Shown: positions 6,615 to 15,125, counted from the first letter of the stretch. The stretch is DNA of 64,000 nucleotides from JAAZKA01 sp034926225 (GCA_034926225.1 JAYFRF010000017.1:28684-92683); one strand, 5' to 3'. The notes: generated from the sequence alone by a model not told the origin. Made by a program: numbers and translations.

Positions 6615-7332
6615 GATCGAGGGACTGACCAAACGCTTCGGAAAGCGTACGGCAGTCGATCACCTGACGCTCGATATCGAGTCTGGAGAGGTATTTGGGC
6701 TGCTCGGCGCAAACGGAGCGGGAAAAACGACGACGATCCGGATGCTGTGCGGGCTGACGCAGCCGAGCGCAGGGGATGCGATTATTTACGGGGACAGCGT
6801 TGTTACAGCCACGAATGCGGTAAAGGGAAAGATCAACGTGTCCCCGCAGGAGACGGCGGTAGCGGCGAAGCTGACGGTGAAGGAGAATCTGGAACTGATC
6901 GCGCGGCTGTACGGCAGCGATCGGGCGGAAGCGAAAAGACGTGCGGATCAGGTAATGCGGGAGCTGCGCTTAGTGGAGCGGGCGGGAGATCGGGCGAAAA
7001 CGCTGTCCGGCGGCCTACAGCGGAGGCTTTCGATTGCGATGGCATTGATTACGGAGCCGAAGGTGCTGTTTTTAGACGAGCCGACGCTGGGACTCGACGT
7101 CCGGGCGCGGCGAGACCTGTGGAAGGTGATCGAGGAGCTGCACGGACGGATCACGGTCATCCTGACGTCGCATTATCTGGAAGAAGTCGAGCACCTGGCC
7201 GACAGGATTGCGATTATGGACGCGGGGAAGGTATGTGCGATGGGTACGGTCGGCAAGATATGCGAACAAACGGGAAAAGAGACGCTGGAAGAGGCGTTTT
7301 TGGCCTTGACAGATGGGGATAAGGAGGAGTAA
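6601..7332 (+). CDS. ABC transporter ATP-binding protein
   Basis: 243 residues with all nucleotide-binding motifs in order: Walker A GANGAGKTT (about 39-47), signature LSGGLQRRLS (about 137-146), Walker B VLFLDEP (about 157-163), D-loop GLD and switch histidine in TSHYLEE. The short C-terminal tail matches the exporters of drugs or lipids that partner with ABC-2 permeases. It overlaps the AbrB-type gene and is followed after 3 bases by the permease, whose Shine-Dalgarno site is inside its last codons. The substrate cannot be told from sequence. Confidence 0.92.
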   Translation: MTAIKIEGLTKRFGKRTAVDHLTLDIESGEVFGLLGANGAGKTTTIRMLCGLTQPSAGDAIIYGDSVVTATNAVKGKINVSPQETAVAAKLTVKENLELIARLYGSDRAEAKRRADQVMRELRLVERAGDRAKTLSGGLQRRLSIAMALITEPKVLFLDEPTLGLDVRARRDLWKVIEELHGRITVILTSHYLEEVEHLADRIAIMDAGKVCAMGTVGKICEQTGKETLEEAFLALTDGDKEE

Positions 7333-7335
7333 GGC

Positions 7336-8073
7336 GTGAGAAGTATGGCTTTTGCGGGCAGGAATGCGAAAGAACTGTTACGCGACCCGCTGACACTGAT
7401 ATTCGGTATCGGTTTCCCAATCATCCTGATCACGCTGATCTCGATTATGCGCCAAAGCATCCCCGAGATGCCGAACAATATGTTTGACATTGGGAACTTT
7501 GCACCGGGGATGGCGGTCTTCGGACTGTCGTTTCTGTCGCTGTTTCTCGGCATGTTGATTGCGGGAGACCGGGAAAGCTCTTATTTGATGCGTATCTTTG
7601 CGTCACCGATGACTTCGTCGGACTACATCGTCGGGTATACGCTGCCGCTGCTGCCGGTGGCGGCGGCGCAGGGAGCGGTATGCTTTAGTTATGCGCTGCT
7701 CTTTGATTTGAAATTTACGCCTGAGCTAATTGTGGCGGTGGCTGTGATCGTGCCCGTATCCCTGCTGTATATCGCGATCGGCGTACTGTCAGGGTCTACG
7801 CTGACTTACCGGCAGGTAGGCGGTATCGCGTCGATCGTCATCAATCTGGCGGCGTGGCTGAGCGGGACATGGTTCGATATCGAGCTGATCGGCGGTGCGT
7901 TCAAGACGATCTGTAACCTGCTGCCGTTCGTCCACGCGGTAGAGGCGGTCAGGGCGGCGGCATACGGGAATTATGGGGAGATCTGGGTACATCTGGCAAT
8001 CGTTATGGGCTACGCGGCGGTGATCTTTGCTGTGGGAGCCGCCGTATTTAGAAGACGGGCGCGTGGGGAATGA
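7336..8073 (+). CDS. ABC-2 type transporter permease
   Basis: 245 residues starting at GTG 7336, chosen because AAGGAGG lies 9 bases upstream. Six hydrophobic segments can be traced (about 20-40, 53-75, 100-122, 130-152, 160-182 and 215-236), as in ABC-2 permeases; the loop GDRESSYLMRIFASPMTSS between segments 2 and 3 is a conserved coupling region of the family. It works with the preceding ATPase to form an exporter in the cytoplasmic membrane. The end of the gene is followed by a separate promoter, so the operon probably stops here. Confidence 0.9.
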   Translation: MRSMAFAGRNAKELLRDPLTLIFGIGFPIILITLISIMRQSIPEMPNNMFDIGNFAPGMAVFGLSFLSLFLGMLIAGDRESSYLMRIFASPMTSSDYIVGYTLPLLPVAAAQGAVCFSYALLFDLKFTPELIVAVAVIVPVSLLYIAIGVLSGSTLTYRQVGGIASIVINLAAWLSGTWFDIELIGGAFKTICNLLPFVHAVEAVRAAAYGNYGEIWVHLAIVMGYAAVIFAVGAAVFRRRARGE

Positions 8074-8125
8074 AGAAAACAACACAAAATTAATGAAACA
8101 AGTGGGAAAAAGCGTATAAAAATGC

Positions 8126-8154
8126 TTGCGTTTACGGGAGATTTGGGGTATAAT
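8126..8154 (+). promoter_or_regulatory. Promoter of the cysteine-cluster protein gene
   Basis: TTGCGT (8126-8131), 17-base spacer, TATAAT (8149-8154); the start codon follows at 8196. Confidence 0.72.
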
Positions 8155-8195
8155 AAATAAGCATCTCAGAATAGAATTGAAAGGAGCTTATGGAT

Positions 8196-8705
8196 ATGGA
8201 TTCTAAGGTTCGTGAGCTGTTAAATCGTGTCAAGGAAGGCGCGGTTACGTATGGGAAAGCAGCGGGCAAGTTTGCTTCCGACGCCGCGGAGAAAGCGCGC
8301 ATTAATTTGCAGATATTCGATCTGAATACGGAGATCGATATTGCATTCAAGGAGATCGGCAAGCTCGTGTATGCGATGCACTCCGGCTTGGAAGTTTCCG
8401 GAGAAGCGGTTCAGTCGCAGATCGAATCGATTGATTCGAAGAAGGCGCAGCTTTGCGAGCTTCGCGCGCGGCTGGCGTCGTACAAGGCCGCCCAGGCCGA
8501 GGACGCGGAGGAAGCTGCGGCAGAAGCCGCGGCAGAAGCCGATCAAGAACCCTGTTGCTGCTGCTGTGACGCATGTGCGGAAGCTGCCCCCGCAGAGGAA
8601 GCCGCGCCGGCCGAAGAGTGCTGCTGCGGATGCTCGGAGAAAGCTCCCACTGTGGACGAAGCCGGGTGCTGCTGCAACGAAAAGAAGGACGAAACGATCG
8701 GTTAA
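8196..8705 (+). CDS. Cysteine-cluster protein of unknown function
   Basis: 169 residues from the ATG at 8196, favoured over 8190 because AAGGAG then lies 9 bases upstream. Residues 1-100 are predicted helical and resemble small coiled-coil proteins of Clostridia (VKEGAVTYGKAAGKFASDAAEKA, then NTEIDIAFKEIGKLVYAMHSG). The C-terminal 65 residues are Ala/Glu/Pro-rich and carry three dense cysteine groups, CCCCCDAC, CCCGC and CCC. They look like metal-binding or Fe-S/Zn clusters on a flexible acidic linker. No signal peptide is visible, so a cytoplasmic location is likely. It has its own promoter and stands alone. The function is unknown. Confidence 0.8.
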   Translation: MDSKVRELLNRVKEGAVTYGKAAGKFASDAAEKARINLQIFDLNTEIDIAFKEIGKLVYAMHSGLEVSGEAVQSQIESIDSKKAQLCELRARLASYKAAQAEDAEEAAAEAAAEADQEPCCCCCDACAEAAPAEEAAPAEECCCGCSEKAPTVDEAGCCCNEKKDETIG

Positions 8706-8725
8706 GCTGTAGTTTTATAAAAAGG

Positions 8726-8777
8726 AAACAAGGGATGCGAATGGGGAAAGCCCTATGAAAAAACGCATCCCTTGTTT
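8726..8777. terminator. Perfect 14-bp inverted repeat, probable terminator
   Basis: Arms AAACAAGGGATGCG and CGCATCCCTTGTTT enclose a 24-base loop that contains a second small stem (GGG..CCC). There is no T tract on the plus strand; the minus strand continues CCTTTTTATAAAAC. It lies 20 bases after the cysteine-cluster gene and 14 bases before the amidohydrolase start. Confidence 0.5.
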
Positions 8778-8791
8778 GGGGTAAATAGAGA

Positions 8792-10093
8792 ATGAAACTG
8801 GACTGCTTATTCGCGGACGTGACTGCGGTAACGATGGCAGCCCCCGGTGTATTGCGGTCCGCATACGTCGGTGTGGCGGACGGAAAGATCGTCTATATCG
8901 GGAGGGAAATGCCCCGGGATACCGAGATCGCGCGAGTGATCCGCAAACCGCACCGCGTACTGATGCCGGGAATGACCAACGCGCATACCCATATCGCAAT
9001 GACGGCCTTTCGCGGTTATGCGGACGATCTGCCGCTGCATCGCTGGCTGTTTGAGAAAATATTTCCGGCGGAAGCAAAGCTTGACGCGCGGGGGGTCTAT
9101 CTCGCCGCACGTCTTGGGATGTTGGAAGCGCTGTCAACCGGTACGACGGCGGTCTGTGATGCGTATTTTAACCTCGACAGCATCGCAAAAGCGGCAAAAG
9201 AATGCGGTATCCGTGCCAATATCTGCAACATGCTGACCTATTTCGGCGAAGGAGCGGCGCCCGATACGGACAATGCCTTCCGCGAAACACGGGAGCTTGC
9301 GGCGGCGTATGCGGGCGATGCCCTCGTTACGACGGATATGGGCCTGCATTCGGTGTACACGTCGACCCAGTCAAGCTGGGAAAAGGTAGGCGTATATGCA
9401 AGAGAGCATAACTTACGTTTGCACATCCATTTGTCGGAGACGCAAAAGGAAAACGATGACTGCTTTGCAAAATATGGATGCTCCCCAACAGCCGCGCTTG
9501 AGCGGGCGGGCGTATTTGACAATGCGGTCACGGCGGCGCACTGCGTCTTTTTAAGCGAAGCCGATCGTACGATTCTACGCATGCATAATACGGTGATTGC
9601 GCACAATCCGACGAGCAACTGCAAGCTGGCGTCGGGGATTGCGGACGTCGCGTCGATGAAGGGCATCCCGGTTGCGCTCGGCACGGATGGAATGGCGTCG
9701 AACAACACGCACGATCTGTTCGGCGAAATGAAGCTTTGCGCGATGCTTGCCAAGGTACGGGCGATGGACGCGTCGATATGTCCGGCGGACGAGGTCGTCC
9801 GGATGGCGACAGTCGGCGGAGCGGCGGCGGTAGGACGGGAAGGTTGCTGCGGGAAGCTTAAGGTGGGGTATGACGCGGATATCGTGATGCTGAATTTCGA
9901 TACGCCGTCGCTTTCTCCCTGCTACGATACGCTGTCGCATCTGGTGTATGCGGCGACCGGGCGGGATGTGGAGCTGACGATGGTCGGCGGACGTGTGGCG
10001 TACGAAAACGGGGCGTTCCCGGGGATCGACGCCGAAAAATGCGCGGCGGAGTTGCGTGAATATTGCAAAGCAACGTTTGGAGAACGGGTATGA
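8792..10093 (+). CDS. mtaD: Amidohydrolase, 5'-methylthioadenosine/S-adenosylhomocysteine deaminase type
   Basis: 433 residues, the normal length. The metal-dependent deaminase motifs are complete: NAHTH (residues 63-67), HIHLSET with a ligand histidine and the glutamate base, AHCVFLS, and GTDGMASNN with the final aspartate. The stretch AFRGYADDLPLHRWL after the first motif is characteristic of the MtaD/TrzN group. The reaction would be deamination of MTA, SAH or adenosine to the inosine analogues, a salvage step in many Firmicutes. Its last bases overlap the next start codon (ATGA), so it is cotranscribed with the SpoVB/MurJ-type flippase and probably the yab cluster. Substrate choice within the group is uncertain. 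Confidence 0.83.
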   Translation: MKLDCLFADVTAVTMAAPGVLRSAYVGVADGKIVYIGREMPRDTEIARVIRKPHRVLMPGMTNAHTHIAMTAFRGYADDLPLHRWLFEKIFPAEAKLDARGVYLAARLGMLEALSTGTTAVCDAYFNLDSIAKAAKECGIRANICNMLTYFGEGAAPDTDNAFRETRELAAAYAGDALVTTDMGLHSVYTSTQSSWEKVGVYAREHNLRLHIHLSETQKENDDCFAKYGCSPTAALERAGVFDNAVTAAHCVFLSEADRTILRMHNTVIAHNPTSNCKLASGIADVASMKGIPVALGTDGMASNNTHDLFGEMKLCAMLAKVRAMDASICPADEVVRMATVGGAAAVGREGCCGKLKVGYDADIVMLNFDTPSLSPCYDTLSHLVYAATGRDVELTMVGGRVAYENGAFPGIDAEKCAAELREYCKATFGERV

Positions 10094-11679
10094 GCAAAAT
10101 CCAGAAGCAAAGCTTTCTCGAAGGCGCGCTGATCATGGCGATCGCGAACATGATCGTCAAGGTGATCGGCGCTTTTTTCAAGATTCCGTTAAAGAATCTG
10201 ATCGGTTCGGACGGCATGGGCATGTTCTACGGCGCATACAACATCTATTCGGCGCTGGTGGTCATTTCCACGGCGGGTCTGCCGGTCGCGGTGTCCCGTA
10301 TGATTGCGGAGGCTAACGCGAAGGGGAGAGGACGCGAGATCGACCGGATTTTCCGCGTCAGCTTCGGCCTGTTTATCGCGATCGGCGTGCTGTCCACCTT
10401 ATTAATGATTGCGTTTGCGCGGCCGCTCCTTGCGTACCAGGGTAACCCGGACGCGTATTGGTCGCTGATCGCCCTCGCTCCGGCGGTCTTTTTCGTCGCG
10501 CTGATGAGCGTGTACCGAGGGTACTGTCAGGGACTGCGGAATATGGTGCCTACAGCGGTATCGCAGCTGATCGAAGCGGCGTCGAAGCTTGTTTTCGGTT
10601 ACGGACTTGCGATTTTGGCGCTTAAGCTTGGCTACGGCGTTGAAATTGCGTCGGCAGGCGCTATCCTCGGCGTGACGTTTGGTACGGTACTTGGTTCGAT
10701 TTATGTGGCGATTCGCCGCAAACGGGTGCGGGAGGTTTCCAAATTCTCGGATTTTGATCCGGATATCCGCACCGATACGGAGCTTCTGAAGACGCTCATC
10801 GTCATCGCCATCCCGATCACCATCGGCGCGGCGGTGATGTCCCTGACGAATCTGATCGATAACTTTGTCGTCATGCGACGCTTGCAGGCGATCGGCTTCG
10901 CAAAAGACCTGACCGTTTCGATGTACGGCGCGTACTCGAGTATGTCCGTCGCACTGATGACGCTGCCGCAGACCCTAATCGTCGGTATGACGGTGAGTTT
11001 GATTCCGGCGATTGCCGACGCGTACGGCGCGAAAGACTACCAGCGCGCTCGCATCAATACAGAGTCAGCGACGCGTTTGACGGGTGTTTTGGCATTTCCC
11101 TGCGCGGCGGGACTTTTCGTCCTCGCATGGCCGCTTTTAAACCTGCTGTTCACGGCGGATGTAGACTTTGCGGCGCCGCTGTTGCAGACGCTGGCGTTTG
11201 CGTTCCTGTTTGTATCTCTCGTTTCGGTCACAAACGCGCTCCTGCAAGCGGCGGGGAAAGAACGCCTGCCGGTGATCTCGATGGTCGTGGGAGGCGTCGT
11301 CAAGCTCGTGACCAACTTCATTCTGATCGGTACTCCGGCGATCAACATCCACGGCGCGCCCATCGGTACGATTGCATGCTACGCGACGATCGCCATTCTC
11401 AACATCATCTTCGTCTATACAAAGACCGAACTCGGCCCAAAACAGTGGTATCTGCTTTGGAAACCGCTTGCCTCGGCAATAGCGATGGGGGCATTCGCGT
11501 ACATTACATACCCGCCGCTCGCCGGACTGCTTGGCGCAAGACTTGGCGTGCTGGTAGACATCTTCCTGTGCGTGGCGGTGTATCTGGGAGTCATGCTGCT
11601 GCTCGGCGGATTTGTCAGAGAAGATATATTGATGCTGCCGAAGGGGAAGAAGATCGCGCGGTTTCTTAGATTGAAATAA
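10090..11679 (+). CDS. yabM: MOP-superfamily polysaccharide/lipid flippase, SpoVB/YabM type
   Basis: 529 residues from the ATG at 10090, which overlaps the stop of the amidohydrolase gene and has GGAGA upstream. About 14 membrane segments are visible. The opening SFLEGALIMAIANMIVKVIGAFFKIPL and the segment YGAYNIYSALVVISTAGLPVAVSRM are typical of SpoVB/MurJ-like transporters. Such proteins flip peptidoglycan precursors or other undecaprenyl-linked sugars across the membrane; SpoVB acts in spore cortex formation. The neighbours mazG-yabO-yabP-yabQ-divIC-yabR reproduce the Bacillus gene order in which yabM occupies this place, which decides the symbol. Confidence 0.87.
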   Translation: MSKIQKQSFLEGALIMAIANMIVKVIGAFFKIPLKNLIGSDGMGMFYGAYNIYSALVVISTAGLPVAVSRMIAEANAKGRGREIDRIFRVSFGLFIAIGVLSTLLMIAFARPLLAYQGNPDAYWSLIALAPAVFFVALMSVYRGYCQGLRNMVPTAVSQLIEAASKLVFGYGLAILALKLGYGVEIASAGAILGVTFGTVLGSIYVAIRRKRVREVSKFSDFDPDIRTDTELLKTLIVIAIPITIGAAVMSLTNLIDNFVVMRRLQAIGFAKDLTVSMYGAYSSMSVALMTLPQTLIVGMTVSLIPAIADAYGAKDYQRARINTESATRLTGVLAFPCAAGLFVLAWPLLNLLFTADVDFAAPLLQTLAFAFLFVSLVSVTNALLQAAGKERLPVISMVVGGVVKLVTNFILIGTPAINIHGAPIGTIACYATIAILNIIFVYTKTELGPKQWYLLWKPLASAIAMGAFAYITYPPLAGLLGARLGVLVDIFLCVAVYLGVMLLLGGFVREDILMLPKGKKIARFLRLK

Positions 11680-11721
11680 TATTAAAAAAAGTTAAAAAAC
11701 ACTTGCGGAGAAGCGAAAGAT

Positions 11722-12375
11722 ATGGTAAATTATAAACAGAAAGAAAATTACCGCGTGGAAGACCTTGTGGGGATCATGGCCATCCTGCGCGGGGAAGGCG
11801 GCTGTCCGTGGGATCGGGAGCAGACGCATGAGAGCATCCGGCAGAACATGCTGGAGGAAGCCTATGAGGCGGCCGAGGCGATCGACCTCGGAAACACCGA
11901 TATGCTTAAGGAAGAGCTTGGCGACGTGCTCCTTCAGGTCGTCTTTCATGCGCAGATGGAACGCGAGGCGGGCAGCTTTACCCTGAACGACGTGGCCGAC
12001 GGGATTTGCAAAAAGCTGATCCTGCGTCATCCGCATATCTTCGGCGATGTGCAGGTTGCAAACTCCGCAGAGGTGCTTGTGACCTGGGATGCCATCAAAA
12101 AGCAGGAAAAATCGCAAAAAACGACCACCGATACGCTGACCGCCGTCGCGCGGAGCCTTCCGGCGCTCATTCGTGCGGAAAAGGTGCAAAAAAAGGCCGG
12201 GAAGGCCGGATTCCCCGTAGAATACACAGACGCTGAGAACAAAATCGGCGAAAAGCTGTTTGCGCTTGTCCGCGAGGCGCGAGAGATCGGCGTAGACCCC
12301 GAACGCGCGCTGGAAATCGCCATTGATGCGTATATTAAAAACATCAACAAACTGGAAGAAATGAAAAAAGTATGA
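11722..12375 (+). CDS. mazG: Nucleoside triphosphate pyrophosphohydrolase MazG
   Basis: 217 residues with two MazG repeats. The first has CPWDREQTHESIRQNMLEEAYEAAEAID with the ExxE metal site and EELGDVLLQVVFHAQ; the second ends in ENKIGEKLFALVREAREIGVDPERAL. The enzyme hydrolyses NTPs to NMP and pyrophosphate. Bacillus YabN carries an extra N-terminal tetrapyrrole-methylase domain, which is absent here, so this is the short form. Its last four bases overlap the next start (ATGA). Confidence 0.93.
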   Translation: MVNYKQKENYRVEDLVGIMAILRGEGGCPWDREQTHESIRQNMLEEAYEAAEAIDLGNTDMLKEELGDVLLQVVFHAQMEREAGSFTLNDVADGICKKLILRHPHIFGDVQVANSAEVLVTWDAIKKQEKSQKTTTDTLTAVARSLPALIRAEKVQKKAGKAGFPVEYTDAENKIGEKLFALVREAREIGVDPERALEIAIDAYIKNINKLEEMKKV

Positions 12376-12614
12376 GACTGGATAAATATTTAAAGGTTTC
12401 CCGTCTGATTAAGCGTCGTACGGTTGCCAATACGGCATGTGACAACGAACGCGTCACGGTCAACGGGAAGGATGCAAAACCGTCCTATCAAGTCAAGCTC
12501 GGCGACGTGATCGAGATCACCTTCGGGCAGCGTACCCTGAAGGTGGAGGTAACCGACGTCGCGGAGCATGCGACAAAGGAAAACGCTTCGGCGCTGTACC
12601 GGGAAATCGTATAA
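12372..12614 (+). CDS. rqcP: S4-domain RNA-binding protein RqcP (YabO)
   Basis: 80 residues made of one S4 domain: RLDKYLKVSRLIKRRTVANTA, then VTVNGKDAKPSYQVKLGDVIEI. RqcP binds the 50S subunit during ribosome-associated quality control and helps RqcH add alanine tails to stalled chains. The position between mazG and yabP matches the conserved yab order, and it is translationally coupled to mazG. Confidence 0.92.
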   Translation: MRLDKYLKVSRLIKRRTVANTACDNERVTVNGKDAKPSYQVKLGDVIEITFGQRTLKVEVTDVAEHATKENASALYREIV

Positions 12615-12674
12615 AATAGGTTCTGCCGGCGGGGAAACACGCATAGGATATTCCGGAATAAAGGGGGTATTGCT

Positions 12675-12959
12675 ATGGTGACGAAGCCGGAAACTGCGGA
12701 AAAGCGGCCGCAGAACCTGACGATGACTGATCGTGCCCATATCAGCCTGACAGGGATCTTGGAAGTAAAACGATTTGACGAGCGCGAGATCGTGCTTGCA
12801 ACAACCCGCGGCAGACTGACGATACAGGGAGACGCTTTGAAAATTACCAGGTTCTCCGAAGAATCAGGCGAACTGGGCATCGACGGGCGCATCGATGCGC
12901 TGGGTTACAGCGGTGAGCGCGGAGAGAGCGGGGGATTCTGGACGAGGCTGTTCGGATGA
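12675..12959 (+). CDS. yabP: Sporulation protein YabP
   Basis: 94 residues. The core HISLTGILEVKRFDEREIVLATTRGRL and the GDALKITRFSEESGELGIDGRIDALGY end fit the YabP/YqfC family, which is made in the mother cell during sporulation. GGGGG precedes the ATG at a normal distance. The final bases overlap the start of the next gene (ATGA). The neighbours support the assignment. Confidence 0.9.
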   Translation: MVTKPETAEKRPQNLTMTDRAHISLTGILEVKRFDEREIVLATTRGRLTIQGDALKITRFSEESGELGIDGRIDALGYSGERGESGGFWTRLFG

Positions 12960-13267
12960 ACGGTATGCGCGTGGACAGTATGCTGCAGGCGTCACGGTTT
13001 CTTTACTCCTGTGCGTTTGGCTTGGCGGCATACCTATTGTACATGGGACAGACACGGCTTCAGCGGCATGGAGGTGCCCGGCGCGGACACGTCCTGCGGG
13101 GTTTGCTCCTGGACGCGGGGTACTGGCTCATCACGCTGACGGCCTTCGTGCTATTGGTCTTAGGCTTGTTCGGTGGAGAATTGCGGCTGTACCATCTGTT
13201 CGGTGTCGGAGGAGGCGCGGCGGTCGGAGGGCTGCTGACCATGCCGCGATATAAGGAGAAATCATGA
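12956..13267 (+). CDS. yabQ: Spore cortex protein YabQ-like membrane protein
   Basis: 103 residues with an N-terminal hydrophobic helix (FLYSCAFGLAAYLLYMG), a basic loop, and further hydrophobic segments (ITLTAFVLLVLGLFGGEL; FGVGGGAAVGGLLTM). YabQ is an integral membrane protein needed for cortex synthesis. The sequence is divergent and short, so the call rests partly on order between yabP and divIC, both of which it overlaps by four bases. Confidence 0.8.
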   Translation: MNGMRVDSMLQASRFLYSCAFGLAAYLLYMGQTRLQRHGGARRGHVLRGLLLDAGYWLITLTAFVLLVLGLFGGELRLYHLFGVGGGAAVGGLLTMPRYKEKS

Positions 13268-13545
13268 GAAAACTCACGTTCAGACTGTTTTTTCGAATTG
13301 TGATCATCCTGTTCATCGTATATGCGGCGTACAATCTGGTGACGCTGCAAGCAAAGCTGAACGAAAAGCAGGTAGAGTATCAAACATTGCAGGAGCAGAT
13401 CACGGAACAGACGCTGGAGAACCAGAGATTGGAAGAAAACAGCGGTGAGGAACTGGATGACGAGGAGATCGCATCCATAGCGAGGGAGAAATTAGGATAT
13501 TCCCTGCCCGGGGAACGGGTATTTATCGATATAACGGGGAAATAA
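13264..13545 (+). CDS. divIC: Cell-division protein DivIC/FtsB type
   Basis: 93 residues: a short basic cytoplasmic end (MRKLTFRLFFR), one membrane helix (IVIILFIVYAAYNLV), a coiled coil (LQAKLNEKQVEYQTLQEQITEQTLENQRLEE) and the terminal domain with ASIAREKLGYSLPGERVFID. This is the FtsB/DivIC layout; the protein joins FtsL and DivIB at the septum. Gene order with yabQ and yabR is as in Bacillus. Confidence 0.93.
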   Translation: MRKLTFRLFFRIVIILFIVYAAYNLVTLQAKLNEKQVEYQTLQEQITEQTLENQRLEENSGEELDDEEIASIAREKLGYSLPGERVFIDITGK

Positions 13546-13571
13546 AGCACAAAAGGAGTAAAACGGCAAGC

Positions 13572-13985
13572 ATGGAACACGGCGTGGGAGAGATTGTCGA
13601 GGGGCGCGTCACAGGTATCACGAAATTCGGCGCATTTGTATCGATCGGAGAAGGAAAGTCGGGGTTGGTACATATTTCCGAGGTAGCGAATACATTTGTC
13701 AAGGATATTCGGGAACACTTGACCGAGGGACAGACAGTCAACGTGAAAATCATCGCAATCGATGAAAACGGCAGAATCAATTTATCCATTAAGAAAGCGC
13801 TTCCCCAAGAGCCGCCGCCGCGTTCGGCATATACCCAAGCCCCGCCGCCGCGAGCTCCGATGACCGCGCAGGAAGCTTTTGAGGATAAGCTCAAAAACTT
13901 CATGGCGGATTCCAACAGCCGCATGTCGGATATCAAGCATCAGAACGATCGGAAAAGTGGCTACCGCAGACCCCGGCAGAAATAA
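13572..13985 (+). CDS. yabR: S1-domain RNA-binding protein YabR
   Basis: 137 residues. Residues 3-75 are one S1 domain: GEIVEGRVTGITKFGAFVSIG, GLVHISEVA, VNVKIIAIDENGRINLSIKKA. The rest is Pro/Arg/Gln-rich and probably unfolded. Family members associate with RNA or the ribosome; the precise role is not known. It ends the yab cluster. In Bacillus spoIIE follows, whereas here a hairpin and trxB follow. Confidence 0.92.
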   Translation: MEHGVGEIVEGRVTGITKFGAFVSIGEGKSGLVHISEVANTFVKDIREHLTEGQTVNVKIIAIDENGRINLSIKKALPQEPPPRSAYTQAPPPRAPMTAQEAFEDKLKNFMADSNSRMSDIKHQNDRKSGYRRPRQK

Positions 13986-13989
13986 AAAG

Positions 13990-14019
13990 ACGCTCCGTTT
14001 TCATACGAGAACGGAGCGT
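13990..14019. terminator. Hairpin after yabR
   Basis: Arms ACGCTCCGTT / AACGGAGCGT with a ten-base loop, four bases after the yabR stop. The T tract is on the minus-strand side, so it is an imperfect plus-strand terminator. Confidence 0.55.
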
Positions 14020-14050
14020 AAAGCGGGAATTGGGGGATAGGGAAACAGAC

Positions 14051-14079
14051 TGGACAGTTCACATTACTATAAATAGAAT
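14051..14079 (+). promoter_or_regulatory. Candidate trxB promoter
   Basis: TGGACA (14051-14056), 17-base spacer, TAGAAT (14074-14079), about 70 bases upstream of the GTG start. A plausible but not consensus match. Confidence 0.5.
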
Positions 14080-14147
14080 ACACTAAAGCATCTGAAAAAG
14101 AGGTCGAAATATGTCGGCCCCTTTAATAAACACAATGGAGGATTCAA

Positions 14148-15053
14148 GTGGAAAGGCTGGTTATCATCGGCGGCGGTCCTGCCGGATTGACCGCGGCAAT
14201 CTATGCGGCACGCGCGGGACTAAAACCCTTGGTGTTGGAAATGCTCTTCGCCGGCGGACAGATGACCAATACGATGGAGATTGAAAACTACCCCGGCTAC
14301 CGCAGCATCGAAGGTTCGTCTCTTGCGGAAGCCATGCGTACGCATGCGGAGAGCATCGGCGTACGCTTTCAAACGGCGGAAATGACCGCGCTCGAGAAAA
14401 CGGGGGATAACTTTCGTATCGTGACGAGTGACGGCAACATTGATGCTAACTGTGTTATTATGGCAACCGGCGCATCCCGCCGTAAGCTGGCGATCCCCGG
14501 CGAAGCCGAATATGCCGGACGCGGGGTCAGCTACTGCGCAACTTGCGACGGAGGGTTCTTCCGAGGCAAGACCGCGGCGGTCGTCGGCGGCGGCGATACA
14601 GCGCTGGAGGATGCACTCTATCTCGCGGATATCCTGCGCGAGGTGACCCTCATCCATCGCCGCAACGCGTTCCGCGCCGATGAAATACTCATCCAACGCG
14701 TGCGAGCCGCGAAAAACATCCGCATCCTGACGCCTTACAAGCCCGCAGAGATTACCGGTGAGACAAAGGCTGATGGCATCCGTCTGATACATGCCGAAAG
14801 CGGCGTGGAAATGAAGGTTGACTGTGATGCGGTCTTTATTGCGGTGGGCAGTATTCCCAATACGAAACTGCTCTCCGATCTCGTGGACCTGGCTCCTTCC
14901 GGATATGTCTTGGCGGGAGAGGACTGCTGTACCAAAACACCCGGCCTGTTCGTTGCCGGTGATCTCCGCCAAAAACCCCTCTATCAGATCGTCACGGCTA
15001 CAGCCGATGGCGCTGTAGCCGCTAAAAAGGCTGCCGACTATCTCCGCACCTGA
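14148..15053 (+). CDS. trxB: Thioredoxin-disulfide reductase
   Basis: 301 residues from a GTG start with GGAGG 7 bases upstream. FAD-binding GGGPAGLTAAIYAARAGL opens the protein (8-25), the redox pair lies in SYCATCDGGFF (about 127-137), the NADPH-binding GGGDTALEDALYLA follows (about 147-160), and the C-terminal FAD motif GLFVAGDLR is present. It passes electrons from NADPH to thioredoxin in the cytoplasm. It appears to be a single-gene unit between two hairpins. Confidence 0.95.
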   Translation: MERLVIIGGGPAGLTAAIYAARAGLKPLVLEMLFAGGQMTNTMEIENYPGYRSIEGSSLAEAMRTHAESIGVRFQTAEMTALEKTGDNFRIVTSDGNIDANCVIMATGASRRKLAIPGEAEYAGRGVSYCATCDGGFFRGKTAAVVGGGDTALEDALYLADILREVTLIHRRNAFRADEILIQRVRAAKNIRILTPYKPAEITGETKADGIRLIHAESGVEMKVDCDAVFIAVGSIPNTKLLSDLVDLAPSGYVLAGEDCCTKTPGLFVAGDLRQKPLYQIVTATADGAVAAKKAADYLRT

Positions 15054-15063
15054 GTGAGTTTGA

Positions 15064-15102
15064 AATTCCCCCCTCTTTTTTATAAAAAAAAGGGGGGGAA
15101 TT
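15064..15102. terminator. Hairpin between convergent trxB and the sugar operon
   Basis: Arms AATTCCCCCC / GGGGGGAATT with an A/T-rich loop, placed between a plus-strand gene ending at 15053 and a minus-strand gene ending at 15126, so it may serve both. Confidence 0.6.
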
Positions 15103-15125
15103 ATTATTCCCTAATACAAAACAAA

